Below, in pieces: positions 44,450 through 57,507 of a stretch of DNA of 64,000 nt. A program made the translations under genes and the position numbers. Source of the DNA: Hofstenia miamia (Eukaryota > Xenacoelomorpha > Acoela); contig SCFE01000089.1 in NCBI GenBank assembly GCA_004352715.1, positions 297,635-361,634 on the forward strand. The letters are read 5' to 3'. The notes under the pieces are model-generated. The model worked only from the letters and a program-made list of their open reading frames with translations. It was not told the origin of the DNA and did no database searches. Within the stretch, counting starts at the first letter, position 1; the number at the start of each line of letters is the position of its first letter.

Positions 44450-46813
44450 AAAAATGATAAAGTATATTTGATTTAGAATGGGAATATTTTAAATATTGAC
44501 AATATGAGCATGCATCTGCATGCTTTGAACAAGGTGTGTAATGTTGAATTAAGCTGTTGAATGATTTTATCATATTATTGAAATTTATCTAATAAAATTA
44601 TATGATATGGAGTAAATGAATTATTTGCAATGTATAATATTCAATTAATATAATTTCTGAATGTAGCATTCGTAGATGGACCCTATTCCTTAATCCTGAA
44701 TCCTATTTTCTATCGAATATAGCTTCAGATTAGATTCCTTGTAAACAGGGGTGTACTCGAGGGGTGCTCGACTGTAAATGTAATAATTCAATTATCTTTC
44801 AAGTGCTACCTTCGAAATACGTGATCGGCTGTCGTTGACAGTAAAAACCACGTGAAGAAAAAGTACGTTCGGTTGTGCATCGATGCTTGGTCAGCAAAAA
44901 TTGACATCGTAATAACCACTAATGGTAAAGAGAATTTCGCAATAGTAACTTTATAAAACTTTTTCTTTAATTTAGCTGTTTATCACTATTAAAGCTTCAT
45001 TTATATTATGCCTAGAATAATTGTGGTGTCCTGAATTGAAATTGTAAATAACCGCAATCAATTGCATAGAAGTAGTTTGATTTCTATTATTTTTATTATA
45101 TTATAAAGTTTAATAAAAAGATATATGAATTTTACATGAATATAAAATGCATTTAAATATTTAGGAAAAAATTATTATTGAACTCGATTACAATCCGATT
45201 TGGAACTGAATATCTCAGCCCGATCAGGTCTATTTTACAATTATGTATTAAGGCTGTGCGCGTAAGGGATTACCCGCGGGAACGCTATTTTATCCGCATC
45301 ATACTCGCGGTGTGCATAATTATCGGATATGGGCGGGTGTGGGTACGCTTATCTTAACTATCTTAAGAGAAACGTGCAATTGAAATAAAACTGCATGCAT
45401 TGAGTTGAAAAAACAGAACGCAATATGATTTAATAGCGGAGCGGATTTGCAATTTCGAAATTAATAAGATTTAGAAATCATCTGCAATTATTATTCGCGA
45501 ATTATAATTAGCGCGAACAAAAGTAAAAAAAGTCAAAATTGAAATATAGGTGAATTTTGTCTAAATAGTTCGAATTTTAATTGTTTTAATGCACATGCAT
45601 ACATATTTTAAAAATTTTAAGTTTAAAATAAAGTCAAAATTTTACAGGATTTGGAATTAGGTAAGAAAAAATTGAAATTTTCTTTGAAGTCAAAAATTTT
45701 AGGTCAAATTTTTTGGAGGAGAAACATTGTAAGAATGATTTTCGTAAAAAACTCTTTAAAACGATGTAATACAAAACTTAACAACTTTTTTAATAGCAGA
45801 GTATTGGAGAAAATCTATGCGTTTTGTACTTAAATTGTAATCAAATGCTTGAAGGGGAGGAAGTCTCTATGTACTACTTTTAAACCTATAACGTCATTTC
45901 CAATTCGTTTAGCTTTTAAACATATATATTTTGTGGTTACTAAAACATGGAAAATATCACTGCACAATTTTTAACTATTAAAATAGCCATACGTTAGAGC
46001 AACCATTTAATTTATTTTTCAATATTTTGCCAATGTTTAAAAAATAACATTACTAAGGGGAGAGCAAGAACTGCTATCAATGACACAATAATGCAAAAGT
46101 TAGTGCAAGTCACAAATTGCTACGAATGGAATTGAACTTGTAAAATGTTTTGAGCCTGAATCAACCTCAATCTTGGATGCTTCGATGAGAATTGAAAACT
46201 CTAAACGAATGATCTTATTAAATAATTTGTTCATTAAATCTTACAGAATATGGATTGCTGAAAATAACAAATGCTCCTCTACTTCCATGGAAAGTTTCTT
46301 TTCAATGTTAAAAAGCATGCTTGGGAGAAAGAAATTCTAATGATAATTGGCAGTTCTACATTGGTACTTCTTACTACCTAGTTGATTATGTTTAATATAG
46401 AATACACGAATTTTACAAAGGCTAAAAATTTTTTAGGTCAATTTTCTAGGAAAAAATTAAGTTTTAAGTTAAATTTCTTAGGTATAAAAATCGTCCTATC
46501 ATTGTAAAATGTATCTCACACCCTGTAAATTCACACTTCTGAAAATTAGAACTGATTTGTGTGTATTTTTTATTTTTTTGCTAATAGAAAATTTAGTAAA
46601 ACAGGCCTCAGTACAACTAAGCTATGTCAAATTGTATTTACTAGTACTTGCAATCAACATTTTTGTAAGTGACCAAATATCTTTTACCATGACTACAATT
46701 ATGCATCTTCCGTTAATGAATTAAGGGAGTTAATTACTAATAAAGAATTAAACAAATTAATACTCGTTCTGAAATAATAATATATATGTAGCTCTCGCAG
46801 TAATGTAAGTAAA

Positions 46814-46816
<3 letters not shown>
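44450..46816. other. No recognisable gene; short GC-rich repeat
   Basis: AT-rich upstream region of the sialyltransferase gene. A GC-rich patch at 45250-45350 (ACCCGCGGGAACG and GGGCGGGTGTGGG) recalls the repeat at 40015-40515. An open plus-strand stretch near 46120-46340 is not recognised. Confidence 0.55.

Positions 46817-46857
<41 letters not shown>
46817..46857. repeat. (AT)n microsatellite
   Basis: Forty-one bases of perfect AT dinucleotide repeat. Confidence 0.98.
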
Positions 46858-46858
<1 letters not shown>

Positions 46859-47007
46859 CTATTACTATGAAACACTCGCATTTTTGTTTTCTTTCACGCA
46901 ATCAACATATAATGACTTTCTTCCTGAATATATTAAATTCAAATTGTTCAGGGTGGTCTTAGAAAAGTACATTCAATAATTTCATTCAATGCTTTTTAAT
47001 TAACAAA

Positions 47008-47698
47008 ATTTACACTGGTATAATGGTTTATTGTGTTGCTACATCATTTCCAGACTTGTTATGCATGTTATAATTACTATTTTACACAAACAATTTAAAA
47101 CGAGTGGAATACAAATGTATTTAATGCGTTTTAAAAGCCCGTTTCATGTTGGCATGCGAATGGTAATAGCACGTTAATTTGAACCAATAAATGGCCTCCG
47201 CCTTAAATTTAAATAGGAATTCAATGCTTGCAAACCCCTAGCCAGGCTGAATAAGCAACTCTTACAGTGATGAATGCAGAAATAGTTTTTAGAGGGGCCA
47301 ATGCAAGACAACGTGCTAAGTGCATAATTCAGTACTATGGCTGGTTNNNNNNNNNNNNNATTTACACTGGTATAATGGTTTATTGTGTTGCTACATCATT
47401 TCCAGACTTGTTATGCATGTTATAATTACTATTTTACACAAACAATTTAAAACGAGTGGAATACAAATGTATTTAATGCGTTTTAAAAGCCCGTTTCATG
47501 TTGGCATGCGAATGGTAATAGCACGTTAATTTGAACCAATAAATGGCCTCCGCCTTAAATTTAAATAGGAATTCAATGCTTGCAAACCCCTAGCCAGGCT
47601 GAATAAGCAACTCTTACAGTGATGAATGCAGAAATAGTTTTTAGAGGGGCCAATGCAAGACAACGTGCTAAGTGCATAATTCAGTACTATGGCTGGTT
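47008..47698. other. Assembly gap with identical 339-bp flanks
   Basis: 47008-47346 and 47360-47698 appear identical over 339 bases and are separated by 13 N. This is most likely one sequence represented twice by overlapping contigs. Confidence 0.92.
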
Positions 47699-48800
47699 AA
47701 AAAGTATTGAAATTTTAATTATTAAAATTCAAACTATGCGTGAACTTAACCATCATTTATTGACTCCAAAAATGCAAATATACAATTTGTGCAACTTCTC
47801 AATTTTATAAATGTCAATTATTTCATTGTTTTTAGCCTAAAGCAGTAATTTTATTGTGGGTATTTGTGTGAAATTGTATCAAATAGGATTATTTTTAGAA
47901 ACTACAGTATTTTTCTGTAATATTTTTCACAAAATATGCACTAAATTGAATACATTATGCATTTCAAATTATAGGATTTCATTTAGCACTACAAATGAGA
48001 AACTTTTAGTGCATTTTTAATGGTAGGATTAAGTAATGTACAAAATTATGAATGTGTGCCTATTCATCAAATTTCGTTGAATATTTTGATAAAATTTATG
48101 AAAATCAAACATCCCAAAATGCAAAAATCTTGCTAAAATCAATGAAATTTTAAAATTATCATATTGTGGCATCAGGTACTGATTGTTAGTATCAGCCAGA
48201 CCAAGTGTTTTTGGATTAGCTTGTAATTTGTAAATATGTTTATAATACCTTGTACATAAAACCAAGCATTTATTCTAAATACAGAACAGTTTTAGCTACA
48301 TTCAAATTGCAAGAGGACCTGCATGAATTCTAGTGATGTTACAATGTAAAATCAAACAATCCAAAAAATATACTCAAAAACAATATTCTCAACATTATTT
48401 AACAAAGAGTAAACTTTCAAAAATTTAGGAAGAGCTTTGAAAATAATTTGATCCTATGTTATGCTCATTTACATACATTATAATTTTTTCAAGAATATGT
48501 ATTAAATCTATGTGGTGTCACTTCTAAGCACTGATCTAATTTGAATTTTGGATAAAAATGAAGAAAGTAAAGAGACCAATGTAAGCCTAAAGCTGTACAA
48601 GCAAGCATGATGAATTGAAGCATCAGAATGATCATTTCTTTAAGAAATTGATCAAACAAACCATGAGAGAACAAGAATGTGAGCCAAAATTTACTCTACA
48701 AAAGTACTTTGCTAACAACAAAAATATCATAGCCAATTATATCATAAAAATGCAGATCTTTGTATATTTGGCATATGTGGTTCAACAAAAATTTGTAGCT
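47699..48800. other. AT-rich, no recognisable gene; CpG-poor edge
   Basis: No coding or repeat recognised. CG dinucleotides almost vanish from 48070 onward, which marks the left edge of the CpG void. Confidence 0.6.
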
Positions 48801-48805
48801 TCAAT

Positions 48806-48885
48806 CAGTTTTATAAAGAAGAAAAACTCTTATCCACCTTCACAGTTCAAATGTCACCAAGATCAGGGAATTACTTGAGGCCATA
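48806..48885 (+). repeat. Short copy of the gypsy gag segment
   Basis: This 80-base stretch (GAAAAACTCTTATCCACCTT to TTGAGGCCAT) matches 49494-49567 and 56562-56641. It is a third, isolated piece of the same gag region, left by nested insertion or deletion. Confidence 0.6.
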
Positions 48886-49052
48886 CAGTAAATATTTGTT
48901 GTTGTTGAGAAATTATTATTATACAAAAAACTTAAACTAATTAAATACTGTCCCATAAGAAAGCTAATGCTTGTTTCCTATATGATAGAGATCTAACTTA
49001 TGATGATTGGCAGACAGTATTTTTCAAACTATCATTATTTCAACAAGATACG

Positions 49053-50381
49053 GAAACAAAGAAGATAACAGAGAGAATGGAAAAGTATTATGCCCAACTT
49101 GTGAGGGCGAGTAGTCTCATGGGAAAGATGTCTCCTATGCTAATTTCCAATAAATTAGGAATATGTCTGTCAGGTGTAAATATTTTCTCAGATGTGTTGT
49201 GAAAGTATTTGTGGGGAGCTACTACTGAAACCAAATTCAATTTTCTTAACAATGAACATGGCCTGCTGCACACACAGAGGATGATGGAATGAAGACCAGG
49301 AACTACCAAGAATTTTTTCGAACTGCTTCAGAGGTATGATCTAACAAACAAATCAGAGGTCCTTTTCAACACAAGCAGATGAATTACCCAGAGTATGGCA
49401 ACAACAAGATCACTGAGACACCCTGTCAAGTCAGCAAGGAAGGAAAGATCATCCCACACAATAACCAATCAGGTTATAAAAACGCCTGAACAGTTTTATA
49501 AAGAGGAAAAACTCTTATCCACTTTCACAGTTCAAATTTTACCAAAGATCAAGGAATTACTTGAGGCCATTAATTTGCAAATGTTTGCTGGCACCACCTC
49601 AACACCTCACTCAACCCCGCAGTGCTCAATTACTGAAGAGGAATGCATTTTGACAATCAAACACAAGCCAGAAGACCCTGCTGGTGATCTCCTAGTCCAG
49701 GAAAGGCTTTTTGCCAACAAGGACAAAGATGTATTGGGCATGATGAAATGGTACCTCACCAAAATATTCTTGAAGAAGTTGATACTTCTACAATCACCAG
49801 GGCAATAATTGTCCTGGATGTAAAATTTACTGCTGCCCATCTCAATCTAACTTCCACACAAACAGACTAATTAAGGCCACATGGGCTGAAAACCAATTTT
49901 TGGAATTCCATCACATATGACCAGATCAACTATCCAGTGACCATCAGTACTGTGGTCCTCAGTCAGCAAAGTGGATCTAATTCATGTAGAGAACCATGTG
50001 GAAAAGCACAATCTGCTTTGCATTTCTCCTCCCTGCATTACTACACCACTGATACTACCACCATGGAAAGTTAAGAAGGGCAAGAAAAAAATGTTGGCCC
50101 ACCTACCAGATAACATCAATTATGTGAGCTTGCTCACCCCTGTGAAGAGGCTTAAACAAACACCCAAGTACAAAACTGCCAGGGACAAGCTCATACAAGG
50201 CAAAAATCAGGAAAGAGTTTTCATTGATGGAAAATTAACAATGTGAGATATATTCCAGAGAGGTCAGCTGCTGCATGAACAGTTATGGAAGATAAAAGAT
50301 CAAATCATTCAATCAAACCCCTGGGCACTTAATCATATTTCAAGCTTCCAGAGATCTAATGGGGATTGATAATGTTGAGAC
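49053..50381 (+). pseudogene. gypsy gag N-terminal region, copy 1
   Basis: The longest open piece is 49395-49808 (137 codons), with KELLEAINLQMFAGT and ILTIKHKPEDPAGDLLVQER. Upstream codons (49021-49200) include YYAQLVRASSLMGKMSP, and a downstream piece (49971-50246) is basic. It is a direct repeat of 56119-57446. I cannot assign a structural domain. It precedes the zinc knuckle and protease and so is taken as Gag. It keeps five CG dinucleotides, all before 49620. Confidence 0.55.
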
Positions 50382-51599
50382 CATTTCTACCCACACCTAC
50401 CAGAGAAGCTCTGCCACCTGCTCCCTGTCCTGTTGTCAACCATGGTGAATACATCACCAGCAAAATCCTCAATGATGTGCTGGCTGCTTTTAGTGAAAAG
50501 CTTACTACAAAAGTGACCCAAATCATGTTGCAACATCATACTTCTTCCTCTTCTTCTAGTTGTTCCTTGTTGAAAGCCATCCCAGTCATTAGCAATGCCA
50601 CCTTCACACAATCCACTCTATGCCTGTATTGACATTAGTTACTTTTGCCACTCCCTCTAATTGTGGTGAGTTGTCATCTTGTGCTGTCTCCTCTGTTTGT
50701 TGGAAATGTTGAAGCTCTGGTATCTCCTTGCTCAGAGCTAGTGATTGCCACTTCTGCACCAACAGTGGCTGAACAAGTGACATTTAGACCAGTCATCTCA
50801 AGCATGTCAGTCTGCAGTGGATAACCAGTGTTGGTTTACCCAATCAACTCTGTCACCTGGCATAAGTGACAAAGATCACTTCCACAAGCAATCAGTCTTG
50901 CCAAAATTCACCATGCAAATCAATGATGTATCACAGTCCTTTAATTAATTTTTTTCTATTCAAAATCACAGTGAAGCAATATTATATCTGCCAAGAGAGC
51001 ACAATCATTTACTTTCCTCTGTACCTCCAAAGACTAGTGTAAAATCAGATCAAGAAACTAAAACTGATTATCACTGCTTATGGGTTACTTTGAAGATCAC
51101 TATCATGCCCTGCATATCAAGCAACAATATAAGATTTTTCTCTTTGAAATGTCTTTTTAAAAAGGAGATGATGTGCAGAATTATATCATGCAGGTAGAGC
51201 AACTGTTCTGTCTTAGCAAGTTCTTGCCCAGGTACTCCCACCATGATCTGATTTCATACATTTCTCAAAGGGTCCCCTAATCTGCAGAACAGGCTTGAAC
51301 TGAAATGCAATCAGGATGATGATTTGCACATGCTCATCAGAAAGGTGATTAGCATCATTTATTTTGTCAATAATTCAACCAGAATTTATAAGGATGCTGG
51401 CAGGATGAAGGGAAAAACACCATTGAGAGAAGACCTCAAAAGTTTGGAGGATTTGAAGCTGAAATACAGTGTTATCAGTGTGGCCAGAACAGGCACCTGA
51501 AAATTAATGCAACACAGCAATTCATCTAATCACTGAGGGTAAACAGATTCCTTATATAAGAGCCCAAAACTCTGATCAATGCTTTAACTGTGAATGATG

Positions 51600-52015
51600 A
51601 AATTAGTCCCTGCAATTCAAAATAATGGGAGCACCACTTCCTGAAAATCAAGCACCACATGTGTTAGTAATAATGAGCATGATGCAAAAGAACATTATAC
51701 CAATTGAATTTAATGGAAGTATTGTCTACAATACAGTCAATACCAGAGCCTTAGCCTCTATCATTAGCAACAAATGCTGCAACCTAATTTGTTTGAATTG
51801 AACTGGCCTTATGCCTCTGGAAGCAACATCCAGTTGAAAGGAAAATTACTGATATTGAGGTATGGATAAACAAGGAACTATTTAATGTTGACTTGGTTGT
51901 TGTCAACACATTCAACCAGCCACTCCCATATGACATCCTCTTAGAAGAGAGAAACAATTTCATTATCAACTATGGTAACAAGACCATTTCCTACCCAGCT
52001 AATGGCTGTGCCTGA
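51600..52015 (+). pseudogene. gypsy aspartic protease relic
   Basis: The plus strand has IPIEFNGSIVYNTVNTRALA at 51703-51755, where retroviral-type proteases carry their D-T-G catalytic motif. Here it reads N-T-R. A later block (about 51900) resembles YDILLE-like sequence, matching the 'YDILLG' flap-end motif. A zinc-knuckle remnant (YQCGQNRHLK) lies upstream at 51475. Several stops occur. Confidence 0.55.
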
Positions 52016-52449
52016 TAAAGAAATCTCTTTTACATTAATTGAATTATTAGTTATTGAACCCCACCACTGGAAGTGAGTCTCTATTTACACCAAAAACAAA
52101 CATAATGGAGATGTGATGGACAACATGGCAGACACTGGAAGGGCATATGTTTCTTGCCTGACCTAGGCCACATTGACAGGGGAGGACCTGTGTCACCATC
52201 CTGAACAGTTCTGGTTCTTCAATCAAATTGAATTACTCTAGTATTGAAATTATAGTGGATTGAGAGTGTTGCCAGTGTGTGCATCCCCATCTTTACTGCT
52301 ATTCATGATCTTGATGACACACTACCAAATAACAAAATACCTACCATATTGTTAGACTCTCACACTCATCTAAGCCACAAGGAGCAGGGTGAATTAACTG
52401 ATTTACTTCACCAGCACAGCAATGTTTTCAATTAGAGCTCCATCAGTGT

Positions 52450-53457
52450 TGGCCAAGCCATAGGCAAGGAACATGAAATCAAAACAACCACTGACAAACT
52501 GATTTGTCTTCCCATCCAGAAAGTGCCTGAAAATCTCAAGGAGGAATATGAGAAAATATTTTTTATGATCTGATCAACAATGGAATTATACAAACAAGCA
52601 ACAACACCTATGTGGCTCCCACCATCTTTGTCAGACAAGGAGTGAAATATTAGCTATGCATCAAATTCCAGAAACTCAATGATATCACCATTAAAGATGT
52701 GTAACCCTTACCTCACATTGAAGATCTGTTATAAGATGCCAGCCAGTACCAATTCTTTTCTTGCCTTGACTTGTGTAAGGTGTACTGGCAAGTGCCAATA
52801 AGACCAGCTGATATCCTGAAAACTTCTTTTATATTGCCTTACAGCCTGTATGAGTGGAAATATATGGTATTCAGTCTCTGAAACACCCTTGCCCCTTTTC
52901 AATAATATGTGACAAAAATCTTGAAAGATATTGTGAATATGCTAGAGCAGGGAATCTCCACATATATCAATGATATCTTGGTGGTAAGCCACACCTTTGA
53001 GGAGCATCTTAACAAGCTAGGAACTTTGGACCTTTTATACAGTGCTGGGCTAAAGGTCAATAGAAACAAATGCTCCCTCATCCAAGAGAAAGTAATCTTC
53101 ACAGGGCAAATCATTCAACATGGAAGGATCTCTATTAAAAATAATGAGAAAGATTTCTTGGACAAGATTGAGACACCAAAAGCAAGAAAAAACATACAAT
53201 GGTTGATTGGATTCCTTAATTATTATGGGAGTTTCATCCCTGAGCTTGCTGATAAGACCAGGCACACCTCTTGGTTATTGAAGAAAAGCACCAAATTTAG
53301 ATGCACCTGGGAGGAGCTAGAAAAATTAGAAAACATCAAAGAAAAACTGAAGAAGATCTCCAGTCTAAACACTCCAGATTACACCAATGAGTTTATCATT
53401 GAGTGTGATGCCAGCACTGTTGCCATCAGTGGAGTACTAGGCCATATGATAAATTGA
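52450..53457 (+). pseudogene. gypsy reverse transcriptase / RNase H N-terminus
   Basis: RT blocks follow in order across frames: VPENLKEEYEKIF, LPHIEDLL, FFSCLDLCKVYWQVPIR (52760), then an open frame 52909-53457. That frame has the catalytic motif as YINDIL (52963-52980; the family has YIDD), GLKVNRNKCSL, VIFTGQIIQHGRIS and the connection domain. It ends at the first RNase H block IIECDAS. The loss of one catalytic Asp and multiple stops make it inactive. Confidence 0.75.
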
Positions 53458-53740
53458 ATCCAGAGCCCTTTCAATAGTTCAACTGAAAGTTAAAATCATC
53501 CAAATGAATTATGGCACCACTAAGTTCAAGATGCTCACTCTAGTTGAGTCTCTAAAAAAGTTTAGATATTTTATGCTGGTATGATAATTTGTTGTGCACA
53601 TGGACAACAGTGCCCTAGCTTGGTTGAAGAAGTTTTCTGGTGACAAGTTGAACATAGTTGCATGATGGATTGAATTATTTAAGATTTTTTCATTTTCAAT
53701 TAAGCACCATCCCAGTTGTCTCCATCTCAATGCTAATTAC
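53458..53740 (+). pseudogene. gypsy RNase H relic
   Basis: Plus-strand pieces show LVESLKKFRYF, VVHMDNSALAWL and IKHHPSCLHLNANYW, which match the RNase H blocks 'E.LA...al..fr.yL', 'v.tDh.sL.wl' and 'i.yhpG..N..AD.lS'. They are broken by stops. Confidence 0.65.
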
Positions 53741-54079
53741 TGGATGGTACTCCTGAGCTATGAACAAGATTTGAAAGATCCACCAGGAGAAAAGGTGAAG
53801 TTTGGGTTCATACCTACCACTGAGTATGTTCTTTTGCCTGAAATAAATTCTGACCACCAAGGTAAGCCAGTTCTGCCAATTATGATCAAAGAGGAGATCT
53901 GCAAGCACAAGATCATTAAGTATCAGCATTATGACAAAGTGCTCTGTGAAATCATAAGAAAAGTCAAAATACCATTAATGCTGTTGGGTCCCCTCACCAA
54001 CAAATACTTTAGATTATACAACTGGAAATTAAATAATGAAGGGCTTCTGTATGTTAAAAACCTGAATACTTGAGGTGTG

Positions 54080-54700
54080 ATCTGATTTGATGAGTGCATG
54101 AAAGGGGACAGCTGGGAATAATCCAGACTGAGAAGACCTTCAACTCCCAATACATCACCATTGGAATCTAAGCAGCTGTCATCAATGTAATCAACAAATG
54201 TGAAAAGTGCTTTCTACAGTCAACTAGCCACTTCCCTAGAGCAAAGAGATGAACTGGCTGAGTGAACAAAGAAGATCATTCACATGGACCTGGAGCAGCT
54301 GTCCAGAGATGATGACAGATACCAGTATCTACTGGTACTAATTGACCACTTCACTAAATATACCAGAATCATTCCATTAAGCAGCACAACTGCTGTTATC
54401 AGTGGGGAAAATGTTGTAAAGGAGTGTGTGCCAAAACTTGGCCCCATGGAAATCTGGTGACCAACCACAGCCCCCAGTTGGAGAGCAAACTCATGGAAGC
54501 TCTAATGTGGGAATTTGAGATCTTACTCAAATTTACCACTTCCTATCACCCACAGTCAAATAGTCTAGAGGAAAGGCTCAATAAAACCTTGATCAAACTA
54601 ATCTGGGTTGCACTCTCCAGAGCTGCCAGAAGGAATTGGAGGAGAGTAATTGAGACAAATGGCCTGCTGACTAGGAGAGCAGACTGACAAAGCATCCCAT
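54080..54700 (+). pseudogene. gypsy integrase relic
   Basis: The zinc-binding end CEKCFLQ (54200) is followed by the core: IHMDLEQL (54280, first catalytic Asp kept), LVLIDHFTKYTRIIPL (54335), then, after a frameshift, LVTNHSPQLES (54457-54489) where the family has Asp in place of the Asn, and FTTSYHPQSNSLEERLNKTL with the catalytic Glu. No chromodomain is recognised after it. Confidence 0.75.
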
Positions 54701-54899
54701 TCCCAATACATCATGGGGGACAAATGCAATGTGCCTGAGCAATGTGCTCAGGGGGAGCTGGCAACACCTAAAAATACAAACTGTAATTTATTTAGAAATC
54801 CTTTTTTTATTAATGTAGGTGATCCTATAGTGACTTGATAACTCCCCCAACCTCCCAGTCTTCCCACCTGGAGTCCACTAGTCTACTGTCCACAGTTAG

Positions 54900-56020
54900 G
54901 TCTGAGTGGTCTCAAGAAAGGAAAAACAAATTATCCAAGGTTGGCAACAACATACTACATCCCCAATTAATTGCCACCCAATGTGCCACACAATATATAT
55001 GAGACAATTTGTCTGAAGAAACAAAGAGCAAGTTACACTGGAAATTTAACCCTAAAATATTTTGTACTGCAGTGGATGTTGTGCCATTTGTGATTGAACA
55101 GGAAAAATGGCCCAAAGTTAACATGATTATATGTTATGACTCCAAGATGCTTGAGGGAATGGGGTGACATTACTGGAGGAGCAAAGTCCATACCATGTTC
55201 AATGAGGACTTCAACCTGGTAAACTTAAGCCAATTTATGAATAACTGAAGGGATATCCAGGCATACAAGTGTGTCAACATTGATTTTACTAGCCTGCTAA
55301 TTGTGTATTTCCTGTGAGTCAGCAAAGTGCAAGATGCCTGGATCATGGACAAGATTGATGTTGTCTACCACATTGCAAAGCTTGAAAAGATCAGGCTCAT
55401 GCTAGTATTACAAGCTCATTATGAAGACAAAATCCCTAAAGAAGTCAAAAGCTTGCATTTTCAAATGGAAAATTTACTCATCCTGTACTCAGAAGCCTAC
55501 TTACCACTCAGTATGCACCATGTGCCAACAATCACAATAGTGAGACATATATACCAATCTGATGCTATGCAAGAGGATACCCACCCACCAATTGGCTGTC
55601 AATCAGAAACTGATCCTTAACACTGCTTTACAGGTGCATACCCTGGAAACAATTAATCCTCATATGCCTCACCTAACTTTCCTAACTGATCTCTATGTCA
55701 GCTATTCCTTCTCCCAAAGCAAGTCAACCCTTGAAGAAATTGGAGAAATATGGTCTGACATTAAAGCAGATAGCAAACCTGAAAATGAATAGCCTACCAT
55801 TGATATCTGCACTCCTTCAGATAAATATGACAAGTCCATCAAATGACTTCAATTTCAAAGTTTCCTTCAAGATCCAAGACAGAAAGAACTATAAAGAGAG
55901 ATTGTTTTCAGGTCCATCCATGTCAGATGTCTATGCTCAAGGAGCCATGTGGATCCTAACAATATTTTTAACCAAAGAAACCTCAACTGAAAGTGCTGAT
56001 GGACAAAAACACCAGAGATA
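54900..56020 (+). pseudogene. Unassigned coding remains downstream of integrase
   Basis: Plus-strand open pieces (55327-55620, 97 codons with VYHIAKLEKIRLMLV; 55562-55792; 55695-56021) continue after the integrase. They show no env features and no motif I recognise. Base use matches the retroelement. They may be a second element's pol or gag end or an extra ORF. Confidence 0.35.
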
Positions 56021-56118
56021 AGTTAGAAAATGTTGTATGCATAAAATCACCAATTGCCCTGCATCATGGCAAGTGAAGAACTGGTTGCTGTACAAATGCA
56101 CACTGTCCATATCACTGG

Positions 56119-57446
56119 AAAAAACAAAGAAGATAATGGAGAACATGGCAAAATATTTTGCCCAAATAATGATGGTGAGTAGCCTCATGGGAATGATGTC
56201 TCCTATTTTCACTTGCAATAAACTAGGAATATGTCCATCAGGTATAAATATTTTCTCAGATGTGTTGTGAAAGTATTTGTGGGGAGCTACTACTAAAACC
56301 AAATTCAATTTTCTTAACAATGAACATGGCCTGCTGCACACACAGAGCATGATGGAATGAAGACCAGGAACTACCAAGAATTTTTTTTGAACTCTTCAGA
56401 GGTATGATCTAACTAACCAATCAGAGGTCCTTTTCAACATTGAGCAAATGAATTAACCTGAGTACAGCTACAACATGATCACCAAGATGCCCAATCAAGT
56501 CAGCAAGGAAGGAAAGATCATCACAATCACCATAATCCATCAGTTTATGAAAATGCCCAAACTGTTTTATAAAGAAGAAGAATTCTTATCCACCTCCACA
56601 GTTTAACTGTCACCAAAGATCAGGGAATTACTTGAGGCCATATATTTGCAAATGTTTGCTGGCACCAACTCAACACCTCACTCAACCCCACAGTGCTCAA
56701 TTACTGAAGAGCAATGCATTTTGACAATCAAAAACAAGCCAGAAGATCCTGCTGGTGATCTGCTAGTCCAGGAAAGGCTTTTTGCCAACAAGGACAAAGA
56801 TGTATTGGGCATGATGAAATGGTGCCTCACCAAAATATTCTTGAAGAAGTTGATACTTCTACAATCACCAGGGCAACAAATGGTCCTTGATGTAAAACCC
56901 TCTGCTGCCCATCTTAATCTAACTTCCACACAAATAGACTAATTAAGGCCACATGGGCTGAAAACCAGTTTTTGGAATTCCATTACAGATGCCAAGATCA
57001 ACAATCTGGTGACCATCAGTACTGTGGTCCTCAGTGAGTGGATCTGAACAATGTAGTGAACCACATTGAAAAGCAAAATCTGCTTTGCATCACTCCTCAC
57101 TGCATTACTACACCACTGATACTACCACCATGGAAAGTTAAAAGGGCAAAAAGAATGTGTTGGCTTACCTACTAGATAAGATCAATTACATGAGCTCACT
57201 CACCAACATGAAATGGCTTAGACAAACATCTGAGTATAAAAAGGTCAAGGACAAGCTCATACAAAGGAACAATCAGGAAAGAGTTTCCATTGATGGAAAA
57301 TTAACAATCTGAGATGTATTCCAGAAAGATCAGCTGCTGCCCAAACAGTTATGGAAGATAAAAGATCAAATCATTCAATCAAACCCCTGGGCCATTATCT
57401 TAAATTGAGCTTCCAGAAATCTAATGTGGATTGATAATGTTGAGAA
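56119..57446 (+). pseudogene. gypsy gag region, copy 2
   Basis: A direct repeat of 49053-50381, roughly 85-90% identical, with the open piece 56646-56942. At four places where copy 1 has CG, this copy has TG or CA. It continues past the repeat end into 57508-57918, which in copy 1 is missing after a deletion. Confidence 0.6.
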
Positions 57447-57507
57447 CATCACAAAATACTATGACACAACTAAGCACATCAAAATTATAACTATGCTCTA
57501 GGCAGAG

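Noticed and set aside
46120-46340. About 70-codon plus-strand open stretch (with STSMESFFSMLKSMLG)
   Set aside because: No known motif and no neighbouring coding pieces; left unannotated.
54900-56020. Envelope gene after the gypsy integrase
   Set aside because: No signal peptide, no membrane anchor and no glycoprotein pattern in any frame.
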